Source: CAZLKN01 sp964560135
GTDB taxonomy: Bacteria > Actinomycetota > JAICYB01
Reading direction: 5' to 3'
DNA length: 7,067 nt
NCBI GenBank assembly: GCA_964560135.1
Contig: CAZLKN010000102.1
Location: 1 to 7,067, forward strand
In this document: one piece after another, positions 1-6,468 of the stretch
Numbering within the stretch: the first letter of the stretch is position 1
Layout: each line of letters opens with the position of its first letter
The notes under the pieces: model-generated
What the model saw: only the letters and a program-made list of their open reading frames with translations
What the model was told of the DNA's origin: nothing
The model's database searches: none
Made by a program: the position numbers and the translations under genes

Positions 1-353
1 CCGAGGTCGAAGCCGAGCGAGGACGCCACCTTCAGCTCCCCGAGCAGCGGCAGCTCGGCCCTGAAGATGGCGCTCTCCAGGAAGGCGCCCCCGACCACGA
101 GCGGGATCAGGCCGGCGCTCACTGCGATGACGAGTCCGATGGCCAGGAGCGTCGAGAAGTCGACGGGGAGGAACCGTCTCACGCCTTCGAGGCCGTTGGT
201 CAGGTACTGGAGGACCACGGCCGCGCCCGCGACGAGGGCTGCGATGAAGCCGCCGCCGGGAGCGTTGTGGCCGCGTAGCAACAGGTAGACGGAGAAGAGC
301 ACGATGACGGGCGTGAGAGCGCGCGTGGTGGTGTGGAGGATCACCGTGCTCAT
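1..353 (-). CDS. mnhB: Na+/H+ antiporter subunit MnhB/MrpB (partial, C-terminus beyond the left edge)
   Basis: Membrane subunit B of the multi-subunit Mrp (Mnh) cation/proton antiporter, which exports Na+ in exchange for H+ at the cytoplasmic membrane. The 117 codons present read MSTVILHTTTRALTPVIVLF and continue with RGHNAPGGGFIAALVAG at about residues 27-43, the hallmark of the MnhB family (PF04039). Three hydrophobic segments are visible at roughly residues 12-27, 32-52 and 67-90. The last residues (SSLGFDL) match the family's conserved position before its final membrane segment, so about the last fifth to quarter of a usual 140-aa protein is missing. The ATG at 351-353 overlaps the mnhA stop as ATGA. 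A good Shine-Dalgarno GGAGG (complement of 359-363) sits 5 nt upstream, which fixes the start. Remaining mrp genes (C to G) would be expected to follow outside the window. Family assignment is secure. Confidence 0.93.
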   Translation of the reverse strand, partial: MSTVILHTTTRALTPVIVLFSVYLLLRGHNAPGGGFIAALVAGAAVVLQYLTNGLEGVRRFLPVDFSTLLAIGLVIAVSAGLIPLVVGGAFLESAIFRAELPLLGELKVASSLGFDL

Positions 354-2653
354 GTCCGCCTCCGCCCGGCGGTGACCAGACAGTAGACCCCGATGGCGGC
401 CACGGCGAGGACGGTGATCTCTCCGAGGGTGTCCAGCGCCCTGAAGTCCACGAGGATGGTGTTCACCACGTTGGATCCGCCGGCCTCGGCGGGCGCCGCA
501 TCGAGGTAGTACGCGCCGGCGTCGGACAGCGGCCGGTGCCCGGTCAACAGCCAGGTGCCGTAGCCGGCGAGGGCGCCCAGCCCGAGGCCGGCCGCCGCCG
601 CCCCCAGCCGCCGGCGCGCCGCGACGCGTTTGAAGCTCGGCCGGAGCTTCCGGAACACGAGGACCACCAGGGTCACCGTCAGCGTCTCGATCAGCAGCTG
701 GGTCAGGGCGAGATCCGGAGCGCCGAACAGCACGTACAGGATCGCGACGAGGAACCCCGCGATCCCGAGGGTGGCCACGGCGGCCATCCGCTGGGTCGCG
801 GTGACCACCGCCACACAGGCCATCGCCAGGGCGGCGAGGACCACGAGGTCCTCGGTGCGCGTCGGGGGACCGGGGTCCGCGGGGAAGATGCCGAGTGCGG
901 ACCAGCTCGCCACGGCGACGGCGGCCACCGCGGCAAGTACCCAGAGGAAGTGTGAGGCCGGAGCCGTGGCCAGGAAGGGCGCGCCCACGCGCTCGCCGAG
1001 CCGCACGGCTCCGTTCTGTATCCGGTCGAACCCCATCTCCCCGGAGACGGGAAAGCGCATCGCGTCGGTGATCCGGTCGATGCGGCGCCGGGCGAAGAAG
1101 ATCGCCAGGCCGACGACGACCGTGATGGCCGACAGCAGCAAGGCTCCGGTGAACCCGTGCCAGAGGTGCAGGTTCACGTGGGCGTCGCGTCCCAGCGCGT
1201 CGCTGGTGGCGGCGTTCATGAATCCGTCCAGGGCGGGCGCCAGCGAGCCGAGCGTGATACCCGCCAGCGCGGTGATGCCCGCAGGAAGCAGGAACAGCCG
1301 GGACGGCTCGTAGAGGTTCTGCTTCAACGGCCCCTCGAAGGCGCCGTCGAAGATCCGCGCGCCGTAGCCGAAGGTCATGATCGCGGCGAGCAGTGCCGAG
1401 CCGGCCGCCACAGGAGTCATCCATGCGGCTCCCGGCGAGGCGAGGAACGCGGCGAAGGCCTCCTCCTTGGATACGAATCCGAGGAACGGCGGGAATCCGG
1501 CCATCGACAAGGCCGCCAATCCGGTGATGGCGGCGGTGATGGGCATCGCCTTGCGCAGGCCCGACAGATCGCGGAGGTCCCGGCTGCCCGCCTCCACGTC
1601 GATGATCCCCACCACCATGAACAGGGTCGCCTTGTACGCCGCGTGGGCGACGATGTGGACCGACGCCGCGGCCATCGCGTGCGGGGTGCCCAGCCCCACC
1701 AGCGCGACGATGAAGCCGAGCTGGCTGACCGTCGAGTAGGCCAGCAGCGCCTTCAAGTCGTACTGCTTCAGAGCCATGAACGCCCCGAAGACCGCGGTGG
1801 CCAGCCCCACCAGCACCAAGGTGTAGAACCAGGCCGGCTCGCCGCCGAAGACCGGTGACAGCCGGGCCAGCAGGTAGATGCCGGCCTTTACCATCGTTGC
1901 GGCGTGCAGGTAGGTGCTCACCGGGGTCGGCGCCACCATCGCCCCCGGCAGCCAGAAATGGAAGGGCACCTGCGCCGACTTGGTGAAGCAACCGACGATC
2001 ACCAGCGCCATCGCCGCGCCCGCCAGCGGGTGTGCCGTCACCGGTCCCGGGTCCGCGAGGATGGCGGTGAGGTCGAAGCTCCCGGCGGCGATGCCGAGGA
2101 GGATCAGCCCTGCCAGCAGGGCCAAGCCCCCGAGCCCGGTCACGAGGAGCGCGCGCGTGGCCCCCTTCGCGGCCGCCGGGCTCCCTTCGCCGCCGATCAG
2201 GAAGAACGAGGTGATGCTGGTGAGCTCCCAGAAGATGAAGAGGAGGATCAGGTCCCCGGCGACGACGAGACCGAGCATCGACGCGGCGAAGAGCGTCAGC
2301 AGGCCGTAGAGGCGGCCGGGGGAACCGCCGACCTTGAAATAGCGCGCCGAGTAGGCCATCACGAGCGAGCCGACGCTGCACACGAGCAGCGCGAACAGGA
2401 GGCCGAGGCCGTCGAGGACGAGGGTGAAGCGGATCCCCGCCGCGGGCACCCACGGCAGCGACACGGAGACCGGCTCCCCGCTCAGCACCGCGGGGATCTG
2501 GAGACCGATCAGTGTCGCTGCGGCGGCGAAGCCCACCGCGAGCACGTAGCCGGTGTCCCGCTGCAGCCGGCGGGCGAGCAGGGGTGCGAGCCCGGCGAGG
2601 ACGAACATCCCCACGAGGGCGATCGACAGCGAGGTTCCGGGGGCCACGGTCAC
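350..2653 (-). CDS. mnhA: Na+/H+ antiporter subunit MnhA/MrpA
   Basis: Largest subunit of the Mrp antiporter, related to the proton-pumping NuoL subunit of complex I. At 767 aa it is close to the usual MrpA length of about 770-800 aa. Many membrane segments are visible. The NuoL-like part (about 1-520) has the conserved WELTS with Glu143, the CFTKSAQVPFHFWLPGAM segment with Lys225, AATMVKAGIY with Lys256, and Lys396 in GFVSKEEAF; these are the charged residues of the proton path in this family. The MrpA-specific C-terminal extension is also present: GAPDLALTQLLIETLTV (about 644-660, DUF4040-like, Asp647 and Glu656) and VNTILVDFRALDTLGEITVL (about 730-749, Glu745). The GTG start directly follows the TAG stop of the upstream transporter gene with no spacer, suggesting coupled translation; no strong Shine-Dalgarno is seen. 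A second GTG two codons on is the only close alternative. The stop overlaps the mnhB start. No key residue appears to be missing. Confidence 0.96.
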   Translation of the reverse strand: MTVAPGTSLSIALVGMFVLAGLAPLLARRLQRDTGYVLAVGFAAAATLIGLQIPAVLSGEPVSVSLPWVPAAGIRFTLVLDGLGLLFALLVCSVGSLVMAYSARYFKVGGSPGRLYGLLTLFAASMLGLVVAGDLILLFIFWELTSITSFFLIGGEGSPAAAKGATRALLVTGLGGLALLAGLILLGIAAGSFDLTAILADPGPVTAHPLAGAAMALVIVGCFTKSAQVPFHFWLPGAMVAPTPVSTYLHAATMVKAGIYLLARLSPVFGGEPAWFYTLVLVGLATAVFGAFMALKQYDLKALLAYSTVSQLGFIVALVGLGTPHAMAAASVHIVAHAAYKATLFMVVGIIDVEAGSRDLRDLSGLRKAMPITAAITGLAALSMAGFPPFLGFVSKEEAFAAFLASPGAAWMTPVAAGSALLAAIMTFGYGARIFDGAFEGPLKQNLYEPSRLFLLPAGITALAGITLGSLAPALDGFMNAATSDALGRDAHVNLHLWHGFTGALLLSAITVVVGLAIFFARRRIDRITDAMRFPVSGEMGFDRIQNGAVRLGERVGAPFLATAPASHFLWVLAAVAAVAVASWSALGIFPADPGPPTRTEDLVVLAALAMACVAVVTATQRMAAVATLGIAGFLVAILYVLFGAPDLALTQLLIETLTVTLVVLVFRKLRPSFKRVAARRRLGAAAAGLGLGALAGYGTWLLTGHRPLSDAGAYYLDAAPAEAGGSNVVNTILVDFRALDTLGEITVLAVAAIGVYCLVTAGRRRT

Positions 2654-3757
2654 CTATGCTGCCACGTCGGGCTCACTGGTCGGCCCGAAGCGCTGATAGA
2701 GCGATTTGATGGAGGCCAGGACGGGAACGGCGAGGATCATCCCCAGCAGCCCGGCCGCGGCCGCCCCCGCCAGCATCCCGATCACCACGGCCACCGGACG
2801 CAGCCGGACCGTGGCCCCCAGGATCAGCGGCGACATCACGTGGCTCTCGAACTGCTGGATCCCCACGAACAGCAGGAGCACCCACAGTCCCAGCGCCGGC
2901 CCCCCAGCGAACCAGCCGAGGAGGATCCCGGGGACCGATCCGACGATCGGACCCAGGAACGGGACGAGGTTCGTGACGCCCGCGATCGTCCCGATCAGCA
3001 CGGCATATGGCACCCCGAGGATGAGCAGCCCCACGGTGCTGAGGACGCCCACGAGGAAGGCGATCACGAGCTGCCCGCGGAAGAAGGCCCCCACCGACTG
3101 CCCGACGATCCGCAGGCCTTCCAGCACCCGGTCCCGGCGCTCGAGCGGGAGCAGGTTCAGCACCGACCGGCGGATCCGGGGCAGCTCGGCGAGGATGTAG
3201 AAGGCGACCACCGGTCCGACCAGCGAGGCCAGCACGAACGCCGTGATCCGCATGGCCGCGGTGACCAGCGTGACGGCCGAGTCGATGAGCTGCTCGCGAT
3301 TCTCCTCGACCCATGCCTCCGGTGATTCGGCGGGTAGCGGGATCCCGAACTCGTCGGCACGGTCCCAGAGGGCCTCGGTGACGGTGTCCAGCTCGGCGAC
3401 GAGCGCGGGGGCCTGGTCGGCGAAACTCCGGATCTGCGAGAAGAGCACGCCGCCGAGCGCCCAGAGCGCCAGAGCGCCGGGGACGAGGACCGCCAGGAAC
3501 ACGATGACGGTGGCGAGCACCCGCGGGACCCGGCGCCGTTCCAGGCGCGAGACCGCCGGCTCGAGGACGATCACGATCAGTACCGCCAGCGCGAGGGCGA
3601 TCACGAAGAAGCGCAGCAGCGCCGCGACGCGCCAAAGCCCGTAGGTCACGAGCGCGATACCGACCAGCGACCATGCGACGATGCCCGCGCGCGTGATCGC
3701 CTGTCCGATGCGCGAGGAGAGACCGAAGCGCTCAGGTGACGGTGTTCTGTAGGCCAT
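2654..3757 (-). CDS. AI-2E family transporter (UPF0118/PerM-like)
   Basis: Polytopic membrane protein of 367 aa, a normal length for the AI-2E transporter family (PF01594). Visible signatures are two N-terminal membrane segments (about 24-41 and 45-65), a third at about 79-105, and a soluble-looking stretch at about 107-163. The conserved C-terminal half follows, with GVPYAVLIGTIAGVTNLVPF from residue 248, NLVPFLGP at 263-270, IQQFESHVMSPLILG at 300-314 and GLLGMILAVPVLASIKSLY at 336-354. Named for an exporter of autoinducer-2, most members have unknown substrates, and some UPF0118 proteins have been reported as Na+(Li+)/H+ antiporters. It is the first gene of a unit with mnhA and mnhB; its TAG is immediately followed by the mnhA GTG. 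That context favours a role in ion or stress physiology over quorum sensing, but this is inference. The ATG at 3755-3757 is chosen as the first in-frame start; no convincing Shine-Dalgarno precedes it. Confidence 0.9.
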   Translation of the reverse strand: MAYRTPSPERFGLSSRIGQAITRAGIVAWSLVGIALVTYGLWRVAALLRFFVIALALAVLIVIVLEPAVSRLERRRVPRVLATVIVFLAVLVPGALALWALGGVLFSQIRSFADQAPALVAELDTVTEALWDRADEFGIPLPAESPEAWVEENREQLIDSAVTLVTAAMRITAFVLASLVGPVVAFYILAELPRIRRSVLNLLPLERRDRVLEGLRIVGQSVGAFFRGQLVIAFLVGVLSTVGLLILGVPYAVLIGTIAGVTNLVPFLGPIVGSVPGILLGWFAGGPALGLWVLLLFVGIQQFESHVMSPLILGATVRLRPVAVVIGMLAGAAAAGLLGMILAVPVLASIKSLYQRFGPTSEPDVAA

Positions 3758-3772
3758 GGCGCAACCGAGGTA

Positions 3773-3778
3773 AGACTA
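3773..3778 (-). promoter_or_regulatory. Candidate -10 box for the transporter-mnhA-mnhB operon
   Basis: On the minus strand this hexamer reads TAGTCT, which fits the TANNNT pattern of actinobacterial -10 boxes. It lies 15 nt before the ATG of the AI-2E family transporter and would give a leader of about 7-9 nt, agreeing with the absence of a Shine-Dalgarno. No -35 match is seen at the expected distance, so the call is weak. Confidence 0.25.
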
Positions 3779-3818
3779 CCCGACGCCCCGTCGCGGGCCC
3801 CGGATGTACGCCACGACG

Positions 3819-3824
3819 TAGGAT
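3819..3824 (+). promoter_or_regulatory. Candidate -10 box (TAGGAT) for the leucine-catabolism pair
   Basis: TAGGAT equals the common Streptomyces-type -10 hexamer. It ends 7 nt before the GTG at 3832, the distance expected if transcription starts at or next to the start codon, so the lyase mRNA is probably leaderless. No clear -35 box is present. A small inverted repeat (TACG at 3807-3810, CGTA at 3817-3820) overlaps the box and could be an operator half-site pair. Confidence 0.45.
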
Positions 3825-3831
3825 ACGTGCC

Positions 3832-4746
3832 GTGGTGGAGCATCCGGCCCCCGTGCGCAGCCGCCTCCCCGACCGGGTCACGGTCGTGGAGGTCGGCCCC
3901 CGCGACGGCCTCCAGAACGAGCCCGGGACGATCCCCGCGGCCACCAAGGTCACCTTCATCCAGCGCCTCGCGGACGCCGGCCTGCCGGTGGTGGAGGCGA
4001 CCTCCTTCGTGAACCCGGAGTGGGTGCCGCAGCTCGCCGACGCCGACGAAGTGCTGCGGACGCTCGAGCGCCGTCCCGGCACCCGCTATCCGGTCCTCGT
4101 CCCCAACGAGCGGGGCCTGGAGCGCGCGCTGGAGGCGGGGGCCGATGAGGTGGCGGTGTTCCTGTCCGCCACCGAGGCCTTCTCGAAGCGGAACCTGAAC
4201 CGCACGATGGACGAGGCCCGCGAGATGACCCTGCCCGTGATCGAGCGGGCGCTGGCCGCCGGTGTGCGCGTGCGCGGCTACCTGTCGATGGTGCTCGGCG
4301 ATCCGTGGGAGGGACCGGTGCGCCCTGCGCAGGTCGTGGAGGCGGGCCTGCCGCTGCTGGAGGCCGGCTGCTTCGAGCTGTCCCTGGGCGACACGATCGG
4401 CGTGGGCACCCCGGGGGCCGTGCAGGAGCTGATCGCCGCCTTCCCCGACCCGTCGGTCCTGGCGGTGCACATCCACGACACCTACGGGCAGGGCCTGGCC
4501 AACGTGCTGGCCGCCCTGGAGCTGGGGGTCACGGTGGCGGACGCCGCCGCCGGGGGCCTCGGGGGCTGTCCGTTCGCGAAGTCCGCCACCGGCAACCTGG
4601 CCACCGAGGATCTCGTGTGGATGCTCGACGGGCTCGGGATCCACACGGGCGTGGACCTCGCGAAGGTGGCGGAGGCGTCGGCCTGGGTGTGCGGGGAGCT
4701 CGGGATCGGCATCCCGGGCCGGGTGGCGAGGGCGCTGGCGCCGTGA
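3832..4746 (+). CDS. liuE: Hydroxymethylglutaryl-CoA lyase
   Basis: Cleaves (S)-HMG-CoA to acetoacetate and acetyl-CoA in the cytoplasm, the last step of leucine degradation (also called MvaB or HMGL). With the GTG at 3832 the protein is 304 aa, the usual size. It is a DRE-TIM metallolyase barrel: VEVGPRDGLQNE (Arg24 and metal-binding Asp25), ATSFVNPEWVPQ (56-67), a SATEAFSKRNLN helix region (112-123), ELSLGDTIGVGTPG (182-195), AVHIHDTYGQGLAN (211-224, metal-binding His213 and His215), and GGLGGCPFAKSATGNLATED (241-260) with catalytic Cys246 and Asn255. The segment usually written SCVxGCPYEG reads SMVLGDPWEG (152-161), so two conserved cysteines are replaced. The frame stays open upstream to an ATG at 3736, but that would run into the divergent transporter gene and lacks family similarity. 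GTG 3832 follows a TAGGAT box, and GTG 3835 is an equally close alternative. It overlaps the hydratase gene by 4 bases, which supports a joint role in leucine breakdown. Confidence 0.93.
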   Translation: MVEHPAPVRSRLPDRVTVVEVGPRDGLQNEPGTIPAATKVTFIQRLADAGLPVVEATSFVNPEWVPQLADADEVLRTLERRPGTRYPVLVPNERGLERALEAGADEVAVFLSATEAFSKRNLNRTMDEAREMTLPVIERALAAGVRVRGYLSMVLGDPWEGPVRPAQVVEAGLPLLEAGCFELSLGDTIGVGTPGAVQELIAAFPDPSVLAVHIHDTYGQGLANVLAALELGVTVADAAAGGLGGCPFAKSATGNLATEDLVWMLDGLGIHTGVDLAKVAEASAWVCGELGIGIPGRVARALAP

Positions 4747-5516
4747 GCGTGCTGCGGCTGGACACCGACGAGCACGGCGTGGCCACGCTCACGCTGAACC
4801 GGCCCGAGGTCCGAAACGCGTTCGACGAGGAGCTGATCGTCGCCATCACCGACGCCGTGGCGGGTCTCGGCCCGGACGTGCGGGTGCTCGTCCTGCGCGG
4901 CGAGGGCAAGGTCTTCAGCGCGGGGGCCGACCTCAACTGGATGCGGTCGATGCGCGACTTCACCTTCGAGGAGAACGTGGAGGACTCCACTCGCCTGCGG
5001 CGGATGTTCGAGACGCTGGACGCCTGCCCGGTGCCGGTAGTGGGCCGGGTCCACGGCGCCGCCGTGGCCGGTGCCACGGGACTGGTGGCCTGCTGCGACG
5101 TGGCGGTGGCCGACCAGGGTTGCGTGTTCGCGTTCACCGAGGTGCGGCTGGGCCTCGTCCCGGCGGTGATCTCGCCCTTCGTCGTGCGCCGGGTCGGCTA
5201 CGCATTCGCCCGCGCGGCCTTCCTCACCGCCGAGCGCTTCGACGCGCGCCGTGCCTACGAGGTGGGGCTCGTCCACCGGGTGGTCCCCGCCGACGAACTC
5301 GACGCCACGGTCCAGACCTACGTGGAGGCGTTCCTGGGGGCCGGGCCGGAGGCGCTACGTCGCACGCGGGCGCTGCTCGAGGAGGTGATCGGTCGAAGCC
5401 CGGCGGACGTGGCCGACCACACGGTGCGGACGATCGCCGAGGCCCGGGTCTCCGAGGAGGGCCAGGAGGGAGTGGCGTCCTTCTTCGAGAAGCGCAAGCC
5501 TCGCTGGGCTCCGTAG
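4743..5516 (+). CDS. liuC: Enoyl-CoA hydratase/isomerase family protein, probable methylglutaconyl-CoA hydratase
   Basis: Crotonase-fold protein of 257 aa, a standard length. It probably hydrates 3-methylglutaconyl-CoA to HMG-CoA, the substrate of the lyase encoded just upstream. Family marks are LNRPEVRNAFDEEL (18-31), the oxyanion-hole segment FSAGADLNWMRSM (58-70), HGAAVAGATGLVACCDVAVA (104-123), FAFTEVRLGLVPAVISPFVV (129-148) with Glu133, and SEEGQEGVASFFEKRKPRW (237-255). SAGADLNWM and EVRLGLVPAVISP are typical of LiuC-type hydratases. The position of the first catalytic Glu of classical crotonases (the Glu144 equivalent) lies in AGATGLVA and is not Glu; LiuC-like proteins commonly differ there, while the second Glu is kept. 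The GTG start overlaps the lyase TGA as GTGA, so translation is probably coupled. The frame is open further upstream, but that part is a shadow of the lyase. The exact substrate is inferred from motifs and context. Confidence 0.88.
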   Translation: MSVLRLDTDEHGVATLTLNRPEVRNAFDEELIVAITDAVAGLGPDVRVLVLRGEGKVFSAGADLNWMRSMRDFTFEENVEDSTRLRRMFETLDACPVPVVGRVHGAAVAGATGLVACCDVAVADQGCVFAFTEVRLGLVPAVISPFVVRRVGYAFARAAFLTAERFDARRAYEVGLVHRVVPADELDATVQTYVEAFLGAGPEALRRTRALLEEVIGRSPADVADHTVRTIAEARVSEEGQEGVASFFEKRKPRWAP

Positions 5517-5520
5517 TGGC

Positions 5521-5542
5521 GCCGAGTCAGCATGTGACTGGC
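5521..5542. terminator. Bulged hairpin between convergent genes, possible bidirectional terminator
   Basis: GCC-G-AGTCA, loop GCATG, then TGACTGGC: an 8-bp stem with one bulged G. It begins 4 bases after the hydratase stop and covers the last codons and stop of the convergent lipoprotein gene. No T-run follows on either side, so it would be a GC-stem terminator of the kind frequent in actinobacteria, or simply a stabilising 3' end structure. Confidence 0.4.
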
Positions 5543-6141
5543 CCTATGTGAGGTGGCACGGGCTCAACACGAAGCTGTGCGACGGGCCTCTCGTCCTCGC
5601 CGAGCGCGACGAGCTCGGTCCCCTCGGTCCCAGCCTCAGCCGGATGCTCGGTGGGCGATTCCAAACCGACGGCAAGCACGAACCATCCCTCCACGGGCTC
5701 CATCGCGTCCAGCACCGATCCTTCGGCTCTCCACTCAACCCGAGGGGTAGTGAGATCGCTGGTCCAGCCGGTCACCGATCGACCGGTCCAGGATAGGAGA
5801 ATAAGGTCGTCATCTAGATCATCCTGAAGCAGGACGACTTCCTGATTACGGTGAATGTCACCCCGCGTCTGCTCGACCAGCCCGACCTCGTAACACGGTG
5901 GATTGCCGTGAACCTTTAGGCCAATATCTACGTCATTAGCCACACGGCTGAAGAGATGACGCCACGGAGGCTCTTCAGCGGTGCCATGCGGACCTGTGTG
6001 CCCGTTCTCCCCAACGTCGGGTGTTCCCATACGGCTGTCGATGCACCCCGTGACAACCATGGACAGGATGATGACCAGCATCCGCGTCGAGTGAGTCTTT
6101 GTGCAAACCATTCCACTCGAAGCGACATTCTTGCGGCCCAT
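5527..6141 (-). CDS. Putative lipoprotein of unknown function
   Basis: Encodes 204 aa that I do not recognise as a named family. Residues 1-33 look like a lipoprotein signal: a basic start (MGRKNVASSGMVCTKTHSTR), a hydrophobic core MLVIILSMVV, and the lipobox VTGC, with lipidated Cys33 predicted. After a Gly/Pro/Glu-rich linker (about 35-59) comes a globular, acidic, beta-looking domain: DVDIGLKVHG, NPPCYEVGLVEQ (Cys83), EVVLLQDDLDDDLILLSWTG, GWFVLAVGLESP, and a very short tail ending PVTC. Cys83 and the C-terminal Cys204 could form a disulfide outside the membrane. The ATG at 6139-6141 is preceded 5 nt upstream by GGAGG (complement of 6147-6151). The reading frame stays open another 125 codons upstream, but that part lies antisense to an IS remnant and is not counted. 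The gene is visibly richer in A/T than its neighbours and stands alone, converging on the hydratase gene, which hints at horizontal gain. Confidence 0.75.
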   Translation of the reverse strand: MGRKNVASSGMVCTKTHSTRMLVIILSMVVTGCIDSRMGTPDVGENGHTGPHGTAEEPPWRHLFSRVANDVDIGLKVHGNPPCYEVGLVEQTRGDIHRNQEVVLLQDDLDDDLILLSWTGRSVTGWTSDLTTPRVEWRAEGSVLDAMEPVEGWFVLAVGLESPTEHPAEAGTEGTELVALGEDERPVAQLRVEPVPPHIGPVTC

Positions 6142-6189
6142 CTCTTCCTCCCTCTGTTCCTCTCGCGTCGTGATGGGGCCGAGAGGAAA

Positions 6190-6195
6190 ACCATA
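6190..6195 (-). promoter_or_regulatory. Candidate -10 box for the lipoprotein gene
   Basis: The minus strand reads TATGGT here, in the least GC-rich part of the upstream region. A start about 7 nt downstream would give a leader of roughly 40 nt carrying the GGAGG site. An overlapping alternative, TAGACT, lies a few bases upstream. No -35 box at a normal spacing is evident. Confidence 0.25.
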
Positions 6196-6267
6196 GTCTA
6201 CTCTTCCTGCTAAGGTGCGACGCTCCCGGGCCCTGAGGACCTTCTCTGCACGGGCGCAAAGAGCGGC

Positions 6268-6468
6268 GTGGCTGCTGCGGGTTCTCCGAGGAAGGTCTAC
6301 TGTTGCGTGGTGTTGGACGCCTTCTCCCGTCGCGTGATCGGCTGGTCGATCGACGCCTTCGAGTACCTCGAGATCTTCCACAACCGCCAGCGATGTCACA
6401 GTTCGCTCGGGATGCTGACGCCGATCGAGTTCGAGAACGCATTCGTCAACGCAAGGCCGGTAGCGTGA
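6268..6468 (+). pseudogene. IS3-family transposase (OrfB, DDE integrase) remnant with internal deletion
   Basis: Two separate pieces of an IS3-type OrfB are joined in one frame. The first, KVYCCVVLDAFSRRVIGWSI (about 6292-6351), matches the segment just after the first catalytic Asp of the rve integrase core. The second, FEYLEIFHNRQRCHSSLGML followed by TPIEFEN (about 6358-6438), matches the extreme C-terminus. The intervening part, roughly 80-110 residues in an intact transposase, is gone with the second Asp and the catalytic Glu. The N-terminal part with the WxxDIT Asp is absent too, so it cannot be active. The frame is open back to a stop at 6211-6213, but nothing recognisable lies before about 6289. 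The 9-mer GACGCCTTC occurs at 6316-6324 and again at the apparent junction, 6352-6360. The frame ends in a TGA at 6466-6468, close to what look like IS terminal repeats. The piece fills most of the otherwise gene-free interval between the lipoprotein and HNH genes. Confidence 0.85.

Noticed and set aside
1904..3325. 473-codon plus-strand open frame antisense to mnhA and the transporter
   Set aside because: Composition is extreme (Arg, Glu, Asp, His, Gln and Gly repeats) with no domain, it crosses two clearly real genes on the other strand, and long antisense frames are expected in high-GC DNA.
3736..3831. N-terminal extension of the HMG-CoA lyase from an ATG at 3736
   Set aside because: It would overlap the divergent transporter gene, its Arg-rich sequence does not resemble lyases, and the TAGGAT box before GTG 3832 fits a leaderless start better.
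3646..4644. 332-codon minus-strand frame antisense to the HMG-CoA lyase
   Set aside because: It is the complement shadow of a well-supported gene, overlaps the transporter start, and shows no recognisable protein features.
4305..4742. Upstream extension of the hydratase frame
   Set aside because: The Gly/Arg/Ala-rich extension lies wholly inside the lyase gene; the crotonase fold begins right after the GTG at 4743.
4482..5276. 264-codon minus-strand frame antisense to the lyase/hydratase pair
   Set aside because: His/Glu/Arg-rich antisense shadow of the hydratase, with no domain and no ribosome binding site.
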